This document shows positions 52,746 through 62,291 of a stretch of 64,000 bases of DNA, piece after piece (positions within the stretch are counted from its first letter, which is position 1; the number at the start of each line of letters is the position of its first letter). A program made the position numbers and the translations under genes. The stretch comes from Megasphaera sp. (GTDB taxonomy: Bacteria > Bacillota > Negativicutes > Veillonellales > Megasphaeraceae). The notes beneath the pieces were generated by a model. The model saw nothing but the letters and a program-made list of their open reading frames with translations, did not search any database and was not told the origin of the DNA. The stretch spans positions 1 through 64,000 of the forward strand of contig JALCDF010000001.1 in assembly GCA_022641375.1 (NCBI GenBank), written 5' to 3'.

Positions 52746-53696
52746 TTAGTGTATAAATTTCCGCACAGCCTTGCCATGCAAATAATCACATTTTTTCCCT
52801 TGCCAGGTATCACGCCGCAAGAGTTCCGCATCGATCATATCCCGTATCCGCCACCATCCCATGCCCCAATTGGCAAATTCTACCGCTTCTTTGGGAGCTC
52901 TGCCGATCAGGCGTTGAAATACGATATCCGGACGGACGTATTCGATAAACGTCACCGCTCTGTCAACGTAATCCTCGACCGTATCCAGGGTGATTTTTCC
53001 CTGGTCATACCATTCGGCCATCACTGTATTTTTAATGATGTACAACGCGTGAAGTTTTACTTCATGCGTCGGCAGCGCCGAAATGATTTTTGCCGTTTCT
53101 ATGACATCTTCCATGGTGTCCCAGGGAAGATTCAGGATAACGTGTGTACAATTACGAAACGGATATTTCTGTATCATCATCAGAGCATCGATATACTCCG
53201 CCAGCGTATGGCCGCGGTTGATTTTCTGCAACGTCTTGTAATTCACGGTCTGCAAGCCGAATTCAACAAGAATATCCACACCATATTTTTCTTTGATTTC
53301 CGCCATGATATCCAAATAAGTTTCATTGATGCAGTCCGGCCGGGTCGCAATCGCCAAGCCGACAATATCCGGCTGACAAGCTTCGATAAGATATTGCCGG
53401 AATTGTTCCGGATCCAAATAGGTATTGGTAAAATTTTGGAAATAAGAAATAAATTTATTCGCTTTATATTTTGGCTGGATATGAGCAATATTAGCGGCAA
53501 TCTGCTGCTGTATCGTTACCGAAGACGGCAGATTTTCATATCCGGCGCCAATAGAACCACAAAAGACACAGCCTCTCGTTCCCAGTGTACCATCCCGATT
53601 GGGACATGTATCAGGAATACTGATTGGCAATTTATAGACTTTTTCACCATATGTATTTTTTAAATATGCAGAATAGACCCCATATCGTTCGTTCAT
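52746..53696 (-). CDS. TIGR01212-type radical SAM protein (YhcC-like)
   Basis: Radical SAM protein related to the Elp3/coproporphyrinogen group. The cluster motif here is CPNRDGTLGTRGCVFCGS, in which the first Cys is followed by a longer spacing before CVFC, as usual in this family. It continues with VEFGLQTVNYKTLQKINRGHT and the C-terminal LIGRAPKEAVEF. The length is 316 aa. The true reaction is unknown. It is the first gene of the phoH-recO run, with a 15-bp gap to phoH. Confidence 0.92.
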   Translation of the reverse strand: MNERYGVYSAYLKNTYGEKVYKLPISIPDTCPNRDGTLGTRGCVFCGSIGAGYENLPSSVTIQQQIAANIAHIQPKYKANKFISYFQNFTNTYLDPEQFRQYLIEACQPDIVGLAIATRPDCINETYLDIMAEIKEKYGVDILVEFGLQTVNYKTLQKINRGHTLAEYIDALMMIQKYPFRNCTHVILNLPWDTMEDVIETAKIISALPTHEVKLHALYIIKNTVMAEWYDQGKITLDTVEDYVDRAVTFIEYVRPDIVFQRLIGRAPKEAVEFANWGMGWWRIRDMIDAELLRRDTWQGKKCDYLHGKAVRKFIH

Positions 53697-53773
53697 AATA
53701 CTCCTTATAAAATGTAAGCTTATCTAGTATCGGATCGTATACTCCCATGCCTTCCGCCATGCAGATGAATATA

Positions 53774-55528
53774 TCAGGAACCCGCTATATGCTGTGGCAC
53801 AAACTGCCACGTTACTCCGGTCTTATGATTTTCCGCCAGCATATATACCGGGCCCTGCGGAATCGTCGTATAGCGGCTCAGTTCTTTTTGCGTTTCCGCT
53901 CCGACTTCCCATATACGATAATGCATCTTGATGTCCCGCCAATTCGTGAATCGATATTCTGGGACGTACTGCCGCATCCATTGTTCCTGACGAAACAACG
54001 GATCGGTTGCTTCCCGCCCGGCTTCGTGCCAGCCTAAGAAATCCATTTTTAAACGGAACCGGAAAAAGGTAAGCATGTCCAGAGTCAGCAGATCCACAGC
54101 GATTTTCTTTTCTCCATCGCACAGGTCCAGTACCTGACAAATGCAGTGGTAGAGGAACTGGCAGAGTTTTTCATCAGAAATGGCGACTTCATCATAATGC
54201 AAGGCCAGCCATTCATCGGTAATCTTCTCATACAAGGAAAAATAATCCGGCGCAGCAAGGCGGGCCAGATAATCACACAAATAAAGGAATTTGCCGGCAT
54301 TATATGTCCGTTCAAAAACGTCTTCAAAAACCTTCATATACCGTACCTTTTCATACGGCAGCCATGCCGTTGCCAGCACTTCATAAGGCCCGCAGGGATC
54401 ATATTTATACTCAGCTGGATAATCGCGACGGATTCCGGACCCCTTCAGGAGCTTCAGGAAGCCGATTTGCAATTTATGAGGATGAAGCGCGTAAATATCA
54501 TCAAAGGATTGCTGCAGATGGTCATACGTTTCAAAAGGCAGTCCTACGATGAGATCCAGATGGATGTGAATGTTATCATAGGATAACAGCTGCTGCATGA
54601 TATATGTAATCCGGGCCCAGTCATTATGACGGTGAATCGCTTTTAATGTAGGCTCGTATGTCGACTGGATACCCATTTCCAACTGAATCCTGCCTTTCGG
54701 GGCCTTGGCCAGCAGGGCCAGGTCTTCATCGCGAAGGACCCCTGGTTCAATTTCCAAATGGAAATTAATGGTTTTATCGAGGTGTATCATATATTCGATA
54801 AGGGGCCGGTGATGGCGGGGATTGCAGTTAAACGTACGATCAACGAATTTAATCTGATGTACGGATGCATCGACAAATTGTTGCAGTTCCCGTATCACAA
54901 TTGGCACGGAACGAAACCGCACGTCATCGCTCATACCGGATAAACAATACTGGCAATGGAACGGACACCCACGGGAGCTTTCGTAATAGATGATCTTATG
55001 TGCTAATTGGCTGAAATCCTGCTGTTCATACGGGAACGGCAGCTTGTCCAGATCCGGTACTTCCTGGAAGGTTTCACTTCCCTGGATCGTACCGTCTACC
55101 CGGCCTAAGACACCGGGAACAGTCGTACCGCTGCCGCCATTTTCCAAATCGCGGACAAAGGACGGTACTATTATTTCTCCCTCGCCCTGAAACACATAAT
55201 CAATATCAGGATACTGTTCCAGTATCTCCCGGGCCGTATACGATACTTCCGGCCCGCCGACGGCAATGCGTACACCGGGCATAATCTGTTTAAGCAGGGA
55301 AATAACGTGACAGGTCATTTCAATATTCCATATATAACAGGAAAAGCCGATGACAGCTGCGTGGAAAGAATATATATGCCGCAGTATATCATAGGCATTC
55401 TGATTAATCGTGTATTCAGCCGTAACGACGTCATTCAGGCCGGCATGCCGGCACGCAGTCACAAGACACCGCAAAGCCAGTGACGAATGGATGAATTTAG
55501 CATTCAACGTTGTCAGCAATATTTTCAT
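53774..55528 (-). CDS. B12-binding-domain radical SAM protein (DUF4080)
   Basis: A 584-aa radical SAM protein. The N-terminal cobalamin-binding-like Rossmann domain (about residues 1-140) starts KILLTTLNAKFIHSSLALRCL. The radical SAM core has CPFHCQYCLSG with CxxxCxxC near residue 190. The C-terminal 110 residues form the DUF4080 region. These proteins often methylate unreactive carbon centres, but the substrate is not known here. The gene is divergent from nadE across a 339-bp region and is followed 77 bp later by the TIGR01212-type gene. Confidence 0.9.
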   Translation of the reverse strand: MKILLTTLNAKFIHSSLALRCLVTACRHAGLNDVVTAEYTINQNAYDILRHIYSFHAAVIGFSCYIWNIEMTCHVISLLKQIMPGVRIAVGGPEVSYTAREILEQYPDIDYVFQGEGEIIVPSFVRDLENGGSGTTVPGVLGRVDGTIQGSETFQEVPDLDKLPFPYEQQDFSQLAHKIIYYESSRGCPFHCQYCLSGMSDDVRFRSVPIVIRELQQFVDASVHQIKFVDRTFNCNPRHHRPLIEYMIHLDKTINFHLEIEPGVLRDEDLALLAKAPKGRIQLEMGIQSTYEPTLKAIHRHNDWARITYIMQQLLSYDNIHIHLDLIVGLPFETYDHLQQSFDDIYALHPHKLQIGFLKLLKGSGIRRDYPAEYKYDPCGPYEVLATAWLPYEKVRYMKVFEDVFERTYNAGKFLYLCDYLARLAAPDYFSLYEKITDEWLALHYDEVAISDEKLCQFLYHCICQVLDLCDGEKKIAVDLLTLDMLTFFRFRLKMDFLGWHEAGREATDPLFRQEQWMRQYVPEYRFTNWRDIKMHYRIWEVGAETQKELSRYTTIPQGPVYMLAENHKTGVTWQFVPQHIAGS

Positions 55529-55867
55529 GAACTTCTCTTTTCTATATACTTATATTTCTACTTATACTAACTGTGTTCTAGGAAATATTATACTACATCA
55601 AAAATTATTTTTATAGGGCCTGCCGCGCCTCATCACAACAAGTTGGACTCTAGCCCCCTGACTATGCAATCGTATCTTGCCGGTTCGCTCCCATGAGGAA
55701 ATTGTTAAGAATGTATAAACTGGATAGTTCGCACATTTTATGATACTATATTAGCATGATGCATAATCAAAATACTCATGGGAATGATCTTGCTTTAGCC
55801 CTGTTAACAATGCTAAAAAGGCAAGCGTTTCCGTGTCATATTACATTATTTCAAGGGAGGCATCCAT
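55529..55867. other. gene-free region with interleaved inverted repeats
   Basis: No ORF was supported in these 339 bp. The middle is GC-richer than other gaps nearby and contains several inverted pairs: CTTGCC (about 55674) with GGCAAG (about 55820), TCCCATGAG (55689-55697) with CTCATGGGA (55775-55783), and ATTGTTAA (55701-55708) with TTAACAAT (55804-55811). The last two are interleaved as in a pseudoknot. It could be an RNA leader for nadE, a small RNA, or the remnant end of a mobile element. Confidence 0.45.
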
Positions 55868-57772
55868 ATGCTGAAAATCGCTTTGGCCCAAATCAATATC
55901 CTCGCCGGTAATCCCCGTCATAATACGGCGACGATGAAAACGTACATATCCAAGGCTAAGAATGGTGGCTGCGATATCATCATCTTCCCGGAACTTTCTA
56001 TCCCGGGATACTTTATCGGTGACATTTGGGATCAGCCGGATTTTATCAATGAATGTATCAGCTTCGGCGATGAAATCAGATCGTTATCCGACAATATCGT
56101 CATCATTTTTGGCAACGTCGCTAAGGAATCAGACCGGCTCAACCTGGACGGCCGGACACGGAAATATAATGCCATGTTCATCGCCCAAAACGGACAGTGG
56201 CTTTCTCCTGCCCGCAGCCCGTACCCGTTCTACATCAAAACACTGTTGCCGAATTATCGTGAATTCAATGATATACGCTATTTCACATCGCTCATGGAAG
56301 TAGCACAGGAACGGCATGCTTTCCCGGAAGACTTTTTATCCCCGGTACAGATTGCTTTCGATAAAGGACGCAAAATCTGCATCGGTCCGCTCATCTGCGA
56401 AGACAGCTGGGATGATAATTATCCATTTAAGCCGATGTCCTATTTAAATGATACTTATGATATTGACTTGTTCATCAATATTTCCAGTTCGCCCTTCACC
56501 TTAGGCAAGACGAACCGCCGCCACCGCCTCTTTGGGCAGGCAATCAAAAAAATAAACCGGCCGGCTATCTATGTGAACTGCACCGGCATCCAAAATAATG
56601 GCAAGAATATCTACACCTTCGATGGCTCCAGCAGTACCTATCAGAAAGACGGTTCGCTCCATTATGAATGCCATCCGTTCACTGAAGAAATGTCCATCGT
56701 CACCTGTGATGAAACATCAGGAAAATTCGTTTCCCCGGTTCATCATAATCCACATCAGGACCAGACATCCGAAATATACCACAGCCTGCACTACGGCCTG
56801 CAGTCGTTCCTGGAAAGTATCGGCGTCAATAAAGTCGTCCTCGGTGTATCCGGCGGTATCGATTCAGCTGTAAATGCCGCTTTATATGCCACGGTATTAT
56901 CGCCTGAAAACATCTTATTGGTCAATATGCCAAGCTGCTATAATTCCAGCCTGACCAAAAATCTGGCTAAGCAGCTCGCCGATAATATCGACTGCCTGTA
57001 TACCGTCATCCCGGTCCAGGACAGCCTGGAACTGACCCGCCATCAATTTGGCGAAGCGGCTCTCCTGCAGCAGGACTCAGCTGCCGGTCATTTGCAGCTC
57101 ACGAGTTTTATCGAAGAAAACATTCAGGCCCGCGACCGTTCCAGCCGTATCTTAGCTGCTGCTGCTGCTTCCTTCGGCGGCGTCTTTACCTGTAATGCCA
57201 ATAAAGCGGAATCAACAGTCGGCTATGCAACCCTGTATGGCGACAGTGCCGGCTTCCTGGCCGCTACCGCAGATCTATGGAAACATCAGATTTACGATTT
57301 GGCCCGGTACCTCAACGAAAAGGTATTCCGCCATGAAGTAGTCCCCCAGGGCTCCATCGATGTCGTCCCCAGCGCGGAACTTTCATCCGCTCAGGATATC
57401 ACCAAGGGACAAGGAGATCCTCTCATTTATCCCTATCATGATTATCTTTTCGCTTCTTTTGTAGAACGCTGGCAGCGGGCTACGCCGGAATCCATTTTGG
57501 AATGGTATCTTGACGGCACCCTGGAACAGCATATCGGCTGTGACGTCAACGTCCACACCCTCTTCCCTAAAGCAGGTGATTTTATTGCCGATTTGGAACG
57601 GTGGTGGCGTCTCATCGCCGGCTTTGCCGTCGCCAAACGCATTCAAAGTCCGCCTATCCTTTCTATCAGCCGCCGTTCCTTTGGCAATGATCTGCGGGAA
57701 GCCCAGCTCAAGCCATATTTTACCGTTCGCTACGAAAAATTAAAAGAAAAAGCGTTGGCACAAGACAAATAA
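55868..57772 (+). CDS. nadE: glutamine-dependent NAD+ synthetase
   Basis: Two-domain enzyme making NAD+ from deamido-NAD, ATP and glutamine. The N-terminal nitrilase-type glutaminase has the Glu-Lys-Cys triad in IIFPELSIPGY, the KTLLPNYREFNDIRYF segment and LICEDSWDDNYP. The C-terminal synthetase has the ATP pyrophosphatase loop GVSGGIDSAVNAAL. The length (634 aa) matches the full glutamine-dependent form. GGGAGG precedes the ATG. A terminator follows. Confidence 0.95.
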   Translation: MLKIALAQINILAGNPRHNTATMKTYISKAKNGGCDIIIFPELSIPGYFIGDIWDQPDFINECISFGDEIRSLSDNIVIIFGNVAKESDRLNLDGRTRKYNAMFIAQNGQWLSPARSPYPFYIKTLLPNYREFNDIRYFTSLMEVAQERHAFPEDFLSPVQIAFDKGRKICIGPLICEDSWDDNYPFKPMSYLNDTYDIDLFINISSSPFTLGKTNRRHRLFGQAIKKINRPAIYVNCTGIQNNGKNIYTFDGSSSTYQKDGSLHYECHPFTEEMSIVTCDETSGKFVSPVHHNPHQDQTSEIYHSLHYGLQSFLESIGVNKVVLGVSGGIDSAVNAALYATVLSPENILLVNMPSCYNSSLTKNLAKQLADNIDCLYTVIPVQDSLELTRHQFGEAALLQQDSAAGHLQLTSFIEENIQARDRSSRILAAAAASFGGVFTCNANKAESTVGYATLYGDSAGFLAATADLWKHQIYDLARYLNEKVFRHEVVPQGSIDVVPSAELSSAQDITKGQGDPLIYPYHDYLFASFVERWQRATPESILEWYLDGTLEQHIGCDVNVHTLFPKAGDFIADLERWWRLIAGFAVAKRIQSPPILSISRRSFGNDLREAQLKPYFTVRYEKLKEKALAQDK

Positions 57773-57784
57773 ATCATAGTACAT

Positions 57785-57818
57785 AAAGGATACGCCATTT
57801 TACGGCGTATCCTTTTTA
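57785..57818. terminator. bidirectional terminator after nadE
   Basis: A perfect 12-bp stem (57785-57796 with 57804-57815) with T-run, between two convergent genes. Confidence 0.87.
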
Positions 57819-57849
57819 GTTGCTGACACAGCGGTATCCCTGTCGATTT

Positions 57850-58851
57850 TTATTTATTGGTAATCTTACAAATATTTTTCAATTCTATCGAGATGGTTCC
57901 GTCAGGATTATTGATGATCTGTATATAATCTGTATTTTCGATGTATTCGGACGGAAACGTGATTTCTATGCCCGTATCTGTCTTAATCTTATGATTTTTC
58001 CCCGTCTTGCGGGCATACTCTTTTTCAATGGACACATCCGCAGGCATCTGCGCTTCCCGGACCTGTGACTCAAATTCTTCCTGCATCTGCGGTGAATCGG
58101 CAAACACGCCGGCCCCCAGATTTTGCGGTGAGAAGGAATCGGCCGTTTCCGCATTTTCAACAAGATACTGCTTCGTCTTTGACAATGCCTCCACCGTGCT
58201 ACCTCCATGATCTTCCGCCACTTTGGCAGCGATTTTGGTAACCATCTTCACGGCGTCTTTGCTGGAAATAACCGCCGTACATTGGAGTAATTTATCCGGC
58301 AATATATAGATATCCTGTCCGTCCATTTGTCTTTTCTTATCGACGAACCGGACCGAAAAATCCCGGCAATTGATAAGCGCATAAGCTTCCGCCTTTTGTG
58401 CAGCTCCCGGCAAAATAGCCTGGTGCTGAATCAATTTATTGTATATCGCCCCATCATCATCGAGGATCTGATGAGTATACGCGGTCTTATTATCCAGCAT
58501 CAGTATTCCCAGCCAGCGCACGTCATCATCATCCTGAAAATCCACGACCAGAGCATCTACCGATTCAGGAACATCACAATGGCTCAGGATATCAAAAAGA
58601 CTGCGCGCTGCTGAAGCCGCAAATTCATCGAATTTCAGGGACCCCGCCGCCAAATTTTGGACCAGAGGCTGAAACTGACTCGTCGCATAAAAAGCCCCGG
58701 TCTGCTGACTGGCATCATGCCGGATCTTATTGATGCGCTTATCTACATATTCATATACTACATCGCTGGAAAAATCCAATTCTTTTTGTGATAAAATACA
58801 AACATTCGTATTGAAATCCAACACGTGGAGAATCGCCTTATTAATCAACAT
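57850..58851 (-). CDS. nucleoid-associated protein (NdpA/YejK family)
   Basis: A 333-aa protein of the NdpA family, known in E. coli as YejK, a nucleoid component that interacts with topoisomerases. It starts NKAILHVLDFNTNVCILSQKELD, and the family pattern of a central YALINCRDFSVRFVDKKR and the C-terminal GIEITFPSEYIENTDYIQIINNPDGTISIEL is seen. It is monocistronic and convergent with nadE. The role in this lineage is not tested. Confidence 0.87.
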   Translation of the reverse strand: MLINKAILHVLDFNTNVCILSQKELDFSSDVVYEYVDKRINKIRHDASQQTGAFYATSQFQPLVQNLAAGSLKFDEFAASAARSLFDILSHCDVPESVDALVVDFQDDDDVRWLGILMLDNKTAYTHQILDDDGAIYNKLIQHQAILPGAAQKAEAYALINCRDFSVRFVDKKRQMDGQDIYILPDKLLQCTAVISSKDAVKMVTKIAAKVAEDHGGSTVEALSKTKQYLVENAETADSFSPQNLGAGVFADSPQMQEEFESQVREAQMPADVSIEKEYARKTGKNHKIKTDTGIEITFPSEYIENTDYIQIINNPDGTISIELKNICKITNK

Positions 58852-58901
58852 AAACTAATACCTGCTCCTTCTGAGGCTGTATTAACAGCCCTATACATTC
58901 A

Positions 58902-60164
58902 CTACTGACTCATCATTTCAAATACAGATACTTCCCGGGAACATCCCATGCGGAATGGCAGCCAATGACCCGTTCCCCTGTTGACATACCCATAACAGCC
59001 GTCTTTGTGAAAAAGGCCGCGCAAATACTTGAATCCCACAGCTTGCACCAACGGTCCCAGTGGGGCAAATTGTGCCCCATGGGTATGCCCGCAGAGCGTA
59101 AGGGGAATATGATGTGCAAACGCTTCATCAATAAAATCCGGATGGTGGGCCAACAGGATAACAAACGCATTGTCAGGAATCCCCTGCAATGCCGCCGTGA
59201 CATATGATTCGCGGGCTTCATCAAACGCTTCTTTGCCTCTGGCAAAACTGTAATCGACACCAGCAATATAAAACGGGATATCATCCCGTCCCTGGCGGCC
59301 TGCCAACTCGCTGCCCCGGCCGGGACTGGCCATAAAATGGCTGTTGCGTAAAATCCGCACCGGTGTCTGTGTCAGCATGGCCGTAATATCATCAAAGCCG
59401 CGATAATATTCATGATTTCCATAGCAAAAATCGATGCCGTCAGGAAAACGGGCTGCATTGTCCACTAAGATCTGCTGAAATTCCGGCAATAACGACACTT
59501 CATCAATCAGATCACCGGTCATGACCAACCGATTCACGTGCTGCTCAGCCAATGCATCCAGCGCTTCCTGCAACCGCCGGGGACTAAAAAATAAACCCAT
59601 ATGGACATCGGAAATCTGGCCGATCCTATACCCTTCCAAATAATCCGGCAGGCCCGCAAATAACAGCGGATGTACGGTTACGGCCAAATCCTTTTCACCT
59701 AAAAAATTCCCGATCATTCCGGTTCCCAAAGACAGGACCGGAATCGCCGCTGCTGCCCCTTTAAGGAACGTCCGGCGTGACATCGTGCCTGACACAGGTA
59801 CGGCTACAGCCGGCGGATTTTTTTTATGCTGAAGCCGCCGCCGAATCCATTGGATACCACGATATATGGCACAGCCGACAGCTGTCACCACCAGGACCGG
59901 CAATGCTAAAATAAACATGAACAGCCATCCCAATGAAGCAAGGGACCCGTACATCCAACCTATGGCCGCCTCTCCATCGGTAAAATAAGGAAAGGCATTC
60001 CCATAATAACATAAACATCCTACAGCCACCGCCGTACCGGCCATAGCCGCTGTAAAAACCGCCAATTTATGATTGGTCCGGTTAATAAAATTCCACAATA
60101 CGACGGCTAGAACCGTAAAGCAGAATAAACTGATCATAAAATTAATAAAAAAAGGCCCTCTCAT
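58902..60164 (-). CDS. membrane metallophosphoesterase with internal Tat-like motif
   Basis: A 420-aa protein. The first 110 residues hold three membrane helices. A twin-arginine-like MSRRTFLKGAAAAIPVL then occurs near residues 127-143, followed by a calcineurin-like phosphoesterase domain with GQISDVHMGL, MTGDLIDE, YGNHEY and the late LCGHTHGAQ, which supply the two-metal site. The family includes UDP-2,3-diacylglucosamine and YkuE-type lipid phosphatases. Its ATG overlaps the mutY stop (TAATG), so the two are coupled. Confidence 0.88.
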   Translation of the reverse strand: MRGPFFINFMISLFCFTVLAVVLWNFINRTNHKLAVFTAAMAGTAVAVGCLCYYGNAFPYFTDGEAAIGWMYGSLASLGWLFMFILALPVLVVTAVGCAIYRGIQWIRRRLQHKKNPPAVAVPVSGTMSRRTFLKGAAAAIPVLSLGTGMIGNFLGEKDLAVTVHPLLFAGLPDYLEGYRIGQISDVHMGLFFSPRRLQEALDALAEQHVNRLVMTGDLIDEVSLLPEFQQILVDNAARFPDGIDFCYGNHEYYRGFDDITAMLTQTPVRILRNSHFMASPGRGSELAGRQGRDDIPFYIAGVDYSFARGKEAFDEARESYVTAALQGIPDNAFVILLAHHPDFIDEAFAHHIPLTLCGHTHGAQFAPLGPLVQAVGFKYLRGLFHKDGCYGYVNRGTGHWLPFRMGCSREVSVFEMMSQ

Positions 60165-61222
60165 TATACCATAGCAGTGATTTTCCCATGCGGTCCGGCC
60201 CAGGGAATCGTCGTATATTGATCACGACGCAGCCACTGCCAATCCTCCTTATCTATATCAACGCTGCCGCTAACTTCCTGCTCATAAATCGACATCTGCC
60301 ATATTTTATGAGAAAAAACGTGTTTGAGCGTTCCAATCGGGACGGAGCAATCAGCCGGAACCTTCACCCCTGCCGTTTGCAGCAGATTGCGTACAGCCTT
60401 CCAGCCTTCTTCCCCTGCTCCCATGACGTTGGGAAACTCCCACATCGAAGCCAGCAATCCTTTTTCCGGGCGGCGGTGTATCAGCCAATACGGTCCATTT
60501 GTTACCACCAGGACGGTAATCTTTTCAGTAGGTATGTCCTTTTTCGTAATACGTACGGGAAGCTCTTTTTCCCGCCCCGCCCTTTGGGCCCGGCAAATAG
60601 CTTGCAACGGGCATATATCACAATGCGGGCTCTTGGGAATGCAGACCATCGCTCCAAAATCCATCAGTGCTTCATTAAAGGTACCGGGATTGTCAGCTGG
60701 AAGCTGTTCCTGTACCAGCACGGTAATTTTCTTTTTTACTTCTGTCGATAAAATATTTTCGCCAATATCATACAGTCTGGCAAAGACCCGCAGGACATTG
60801 CCATCTACGGCAGCGACAGGCTGGCCATAGGCAATGCTGAGGATAGCACCGGCCGTATAATCACCAATTCCTTTTAACTGCAAGATATCTTTTTTTGTAT
60901 CCGGCACCTTGCCGCCATAGGCCGATTGTACTTCACAAACGGCCTGATGGAGGTTACGGGCCCGGGAATAATATCCCAAGCCCTGCCACTGACGCAATAC
61001 TTCATCCTGAGATGCTGCTGCCAGTGAAGGGATATCCGGAAATCGTTCCATCCAGCTATCATAATACGGCCGTACGGCTTCTACTTTTGTCTGTTGCAGC
61101 ATGATTTCCGATACCCATACTTTATAGGGATCACGCGGCGCATCGCATCGCCACGGAAGGTCACGGCGATGCGTACCGAACCACGTCAGCAACAGGGGCG
61201 CCCAATGTATCGTATCTGTCAT
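60164..61222 (-). CDS. mutY: A/G-specific adenine glycosylase
   Basis: DNA repair glycosylase that removes adenine opposite 8-oxoguanine. The helix-hairpin-helix reads LKGIGDYTAGAILSIAYGQPVAAVDGNV with the catalytic Asp, and the 4Fe-4S loop is CIPKSPHCDICPLQAIC (C-x6-C-x2-C-x5-C). A C-terminal NUDIX-like domain (residues 235-350) recognises 8-oxoguanine. The length is 352 aa. It is the first gene of a two-gene operon with the metallophosphoesterase. Confidence 0.95.
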   Translation of the reverse strand: MTDTIHWAPLLLTWFGTHRRDLPWRCDAPRDPYKVWVSEIMLQQTKVEAVRPYYDSWMERFPDIPSLAAASQDEVLRQWQGLGYYSRARNLHQAVCEVQSAYGGKVPDTKKDILQLKGIGDYTAGAILSIAYGQPVAAVDGNVLRVFARLYDIGENILSTEVKKKITVLVQEQLPADNPGTFNEALMDFGAMVCIPKSPHCDICPLQAICRAQRAGREKELPVRITKKDIPTEKITVLVVTNGPYWLIHRRPEKGLLASMWEFPNVMGAGEEGWKAVRNLLQTAGVKVPADCSVPIGTLKHVFSHKIWQMSIYEQEVSGSVDIDKEDWQWLRRDQYTTIPWAGPHGKITAMV

Positions 61223-61448
61223 AGTATTATCCTTCTATCCTGAATACATGTTTTACATCAATATGCTCAGTAGTATCCCTAAATTAAAATCTCCGGGTAC
61301 TATCATCTGATTATACTATTATACTGATTGTATGCAGGGTGTCAATTTTTTTCAAGATGAGGGGATGTCATCAAGTTATTGAATACAGTTTAAAAAAAAG
61401 AAGTCCTATGCTACAATAGATATTAGATTGTGTAAAGGAGCCGCGATT

Positions 61449-62252
61449 ATGGAACTACATTCACCTCAGCATATACTTGAATATAACCTGGATCTGGGCA
61501 AGACCAAACCGGATACAGTGCATCGTGATGAGAAATATTGTCCTTTTTGCGATGTTTCCCATTTAAAAAATATCCTGGATACACAGGGTCATATGATTTG
61601 GCTGGAAAATGCCTATCCGGTCTTAAAAGATTCCTGGCAGACCTTAATCATTGAAACCAATGACTGCAATGGCGAATTTTCCAATTATACAGCCGCCTAT
61701 GCTACGAAACTCATCCGTTTTGGCCTGGAAAAATGGCAGCAGGTAAAAGATATGCAGAAATTCAAGTCTGTCGTCTTCTACCGCAATCACGGCTATATGT
61801 CCGGAGGTACCATTCACCATCCGCATTCACAAATCGTCGGCTTTGAAAAATATGACTATCATGAGGATATCCATCCGTATCATCTGATGGGTACCCCTAT
61901 CCTCACTGAACCGGGTATCGAAATCAATCTGTCATCACAGCCTATTATCGGTTTCTATGAAGTGAACCTCATCTTAAGTGATTATGATAAATTACCGCAA
62001 TTCGTTCACTATATGCAGATTACATCAGAATATTTCCGCCATAGTTTCATCAGCTTCAACGACAGCTACAATATTTTCTTCTATGATTTTCCCGACGATA
62101 CTAATTTATACGTAAAAATCGTCCCCCGTTTCCTGACCAATCCGTTGTATGTCGGATATATGATTTCGCAAACAGCTAATAAAGGGCATACGGAACGATT
62201 CATGAATTCATTGAAGAAAAAACTGTTGCAGAAGCATTGCCATTTATTCTGA
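61449..62252 (+). CDS. DUF4931-like, GalT/HIT-superfamily protein
   Basis: A 267-aa protein related to galactose-1-phosphate uridylyltransferase. The key motif GGTIHHPHSQIVGFEKYD resembles the GalT active site HPHxQ, with His residues in place for nucleotidyl transfer, and CPFCDVSH near the N-terminus resembles a zinc-binding pair. The true substrate is unknown. The ATG at 61449 has AAAGGAG just upstream and is preferred over the ATG 21 bases earlier. A metallophosphoesterase gene follows 39 bp later. Confidence 0.8.
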   Translation: MELHSPQHILEYNLDLGKTKPDTVHRDEKYCPFCDVSHLKNILDTQGHMIWLENAYPVLKDSWQTLIIETNDCNGEFSNYTAAYATKLIRFGLEKWQQVKDMQKFKSVVFYRNHGYMSGGTIHHPHSQIVGFEKYDYHEDIHPYHLMGTPILTEPGIEINLSSQPIIGFYEVNLILSDYDKLPQFVHYMQITSEYFRHSFISFNDSYNIFFYDFPDDTNLYVKIVPRFLTNPLYVGYMISQTANKGHTERFMNSLKKKLLQKHCHLF

Positions 62253-62291
62253 TTGCCTGCATACACCCCATAAGAAAGAAAGGAAGTATAT

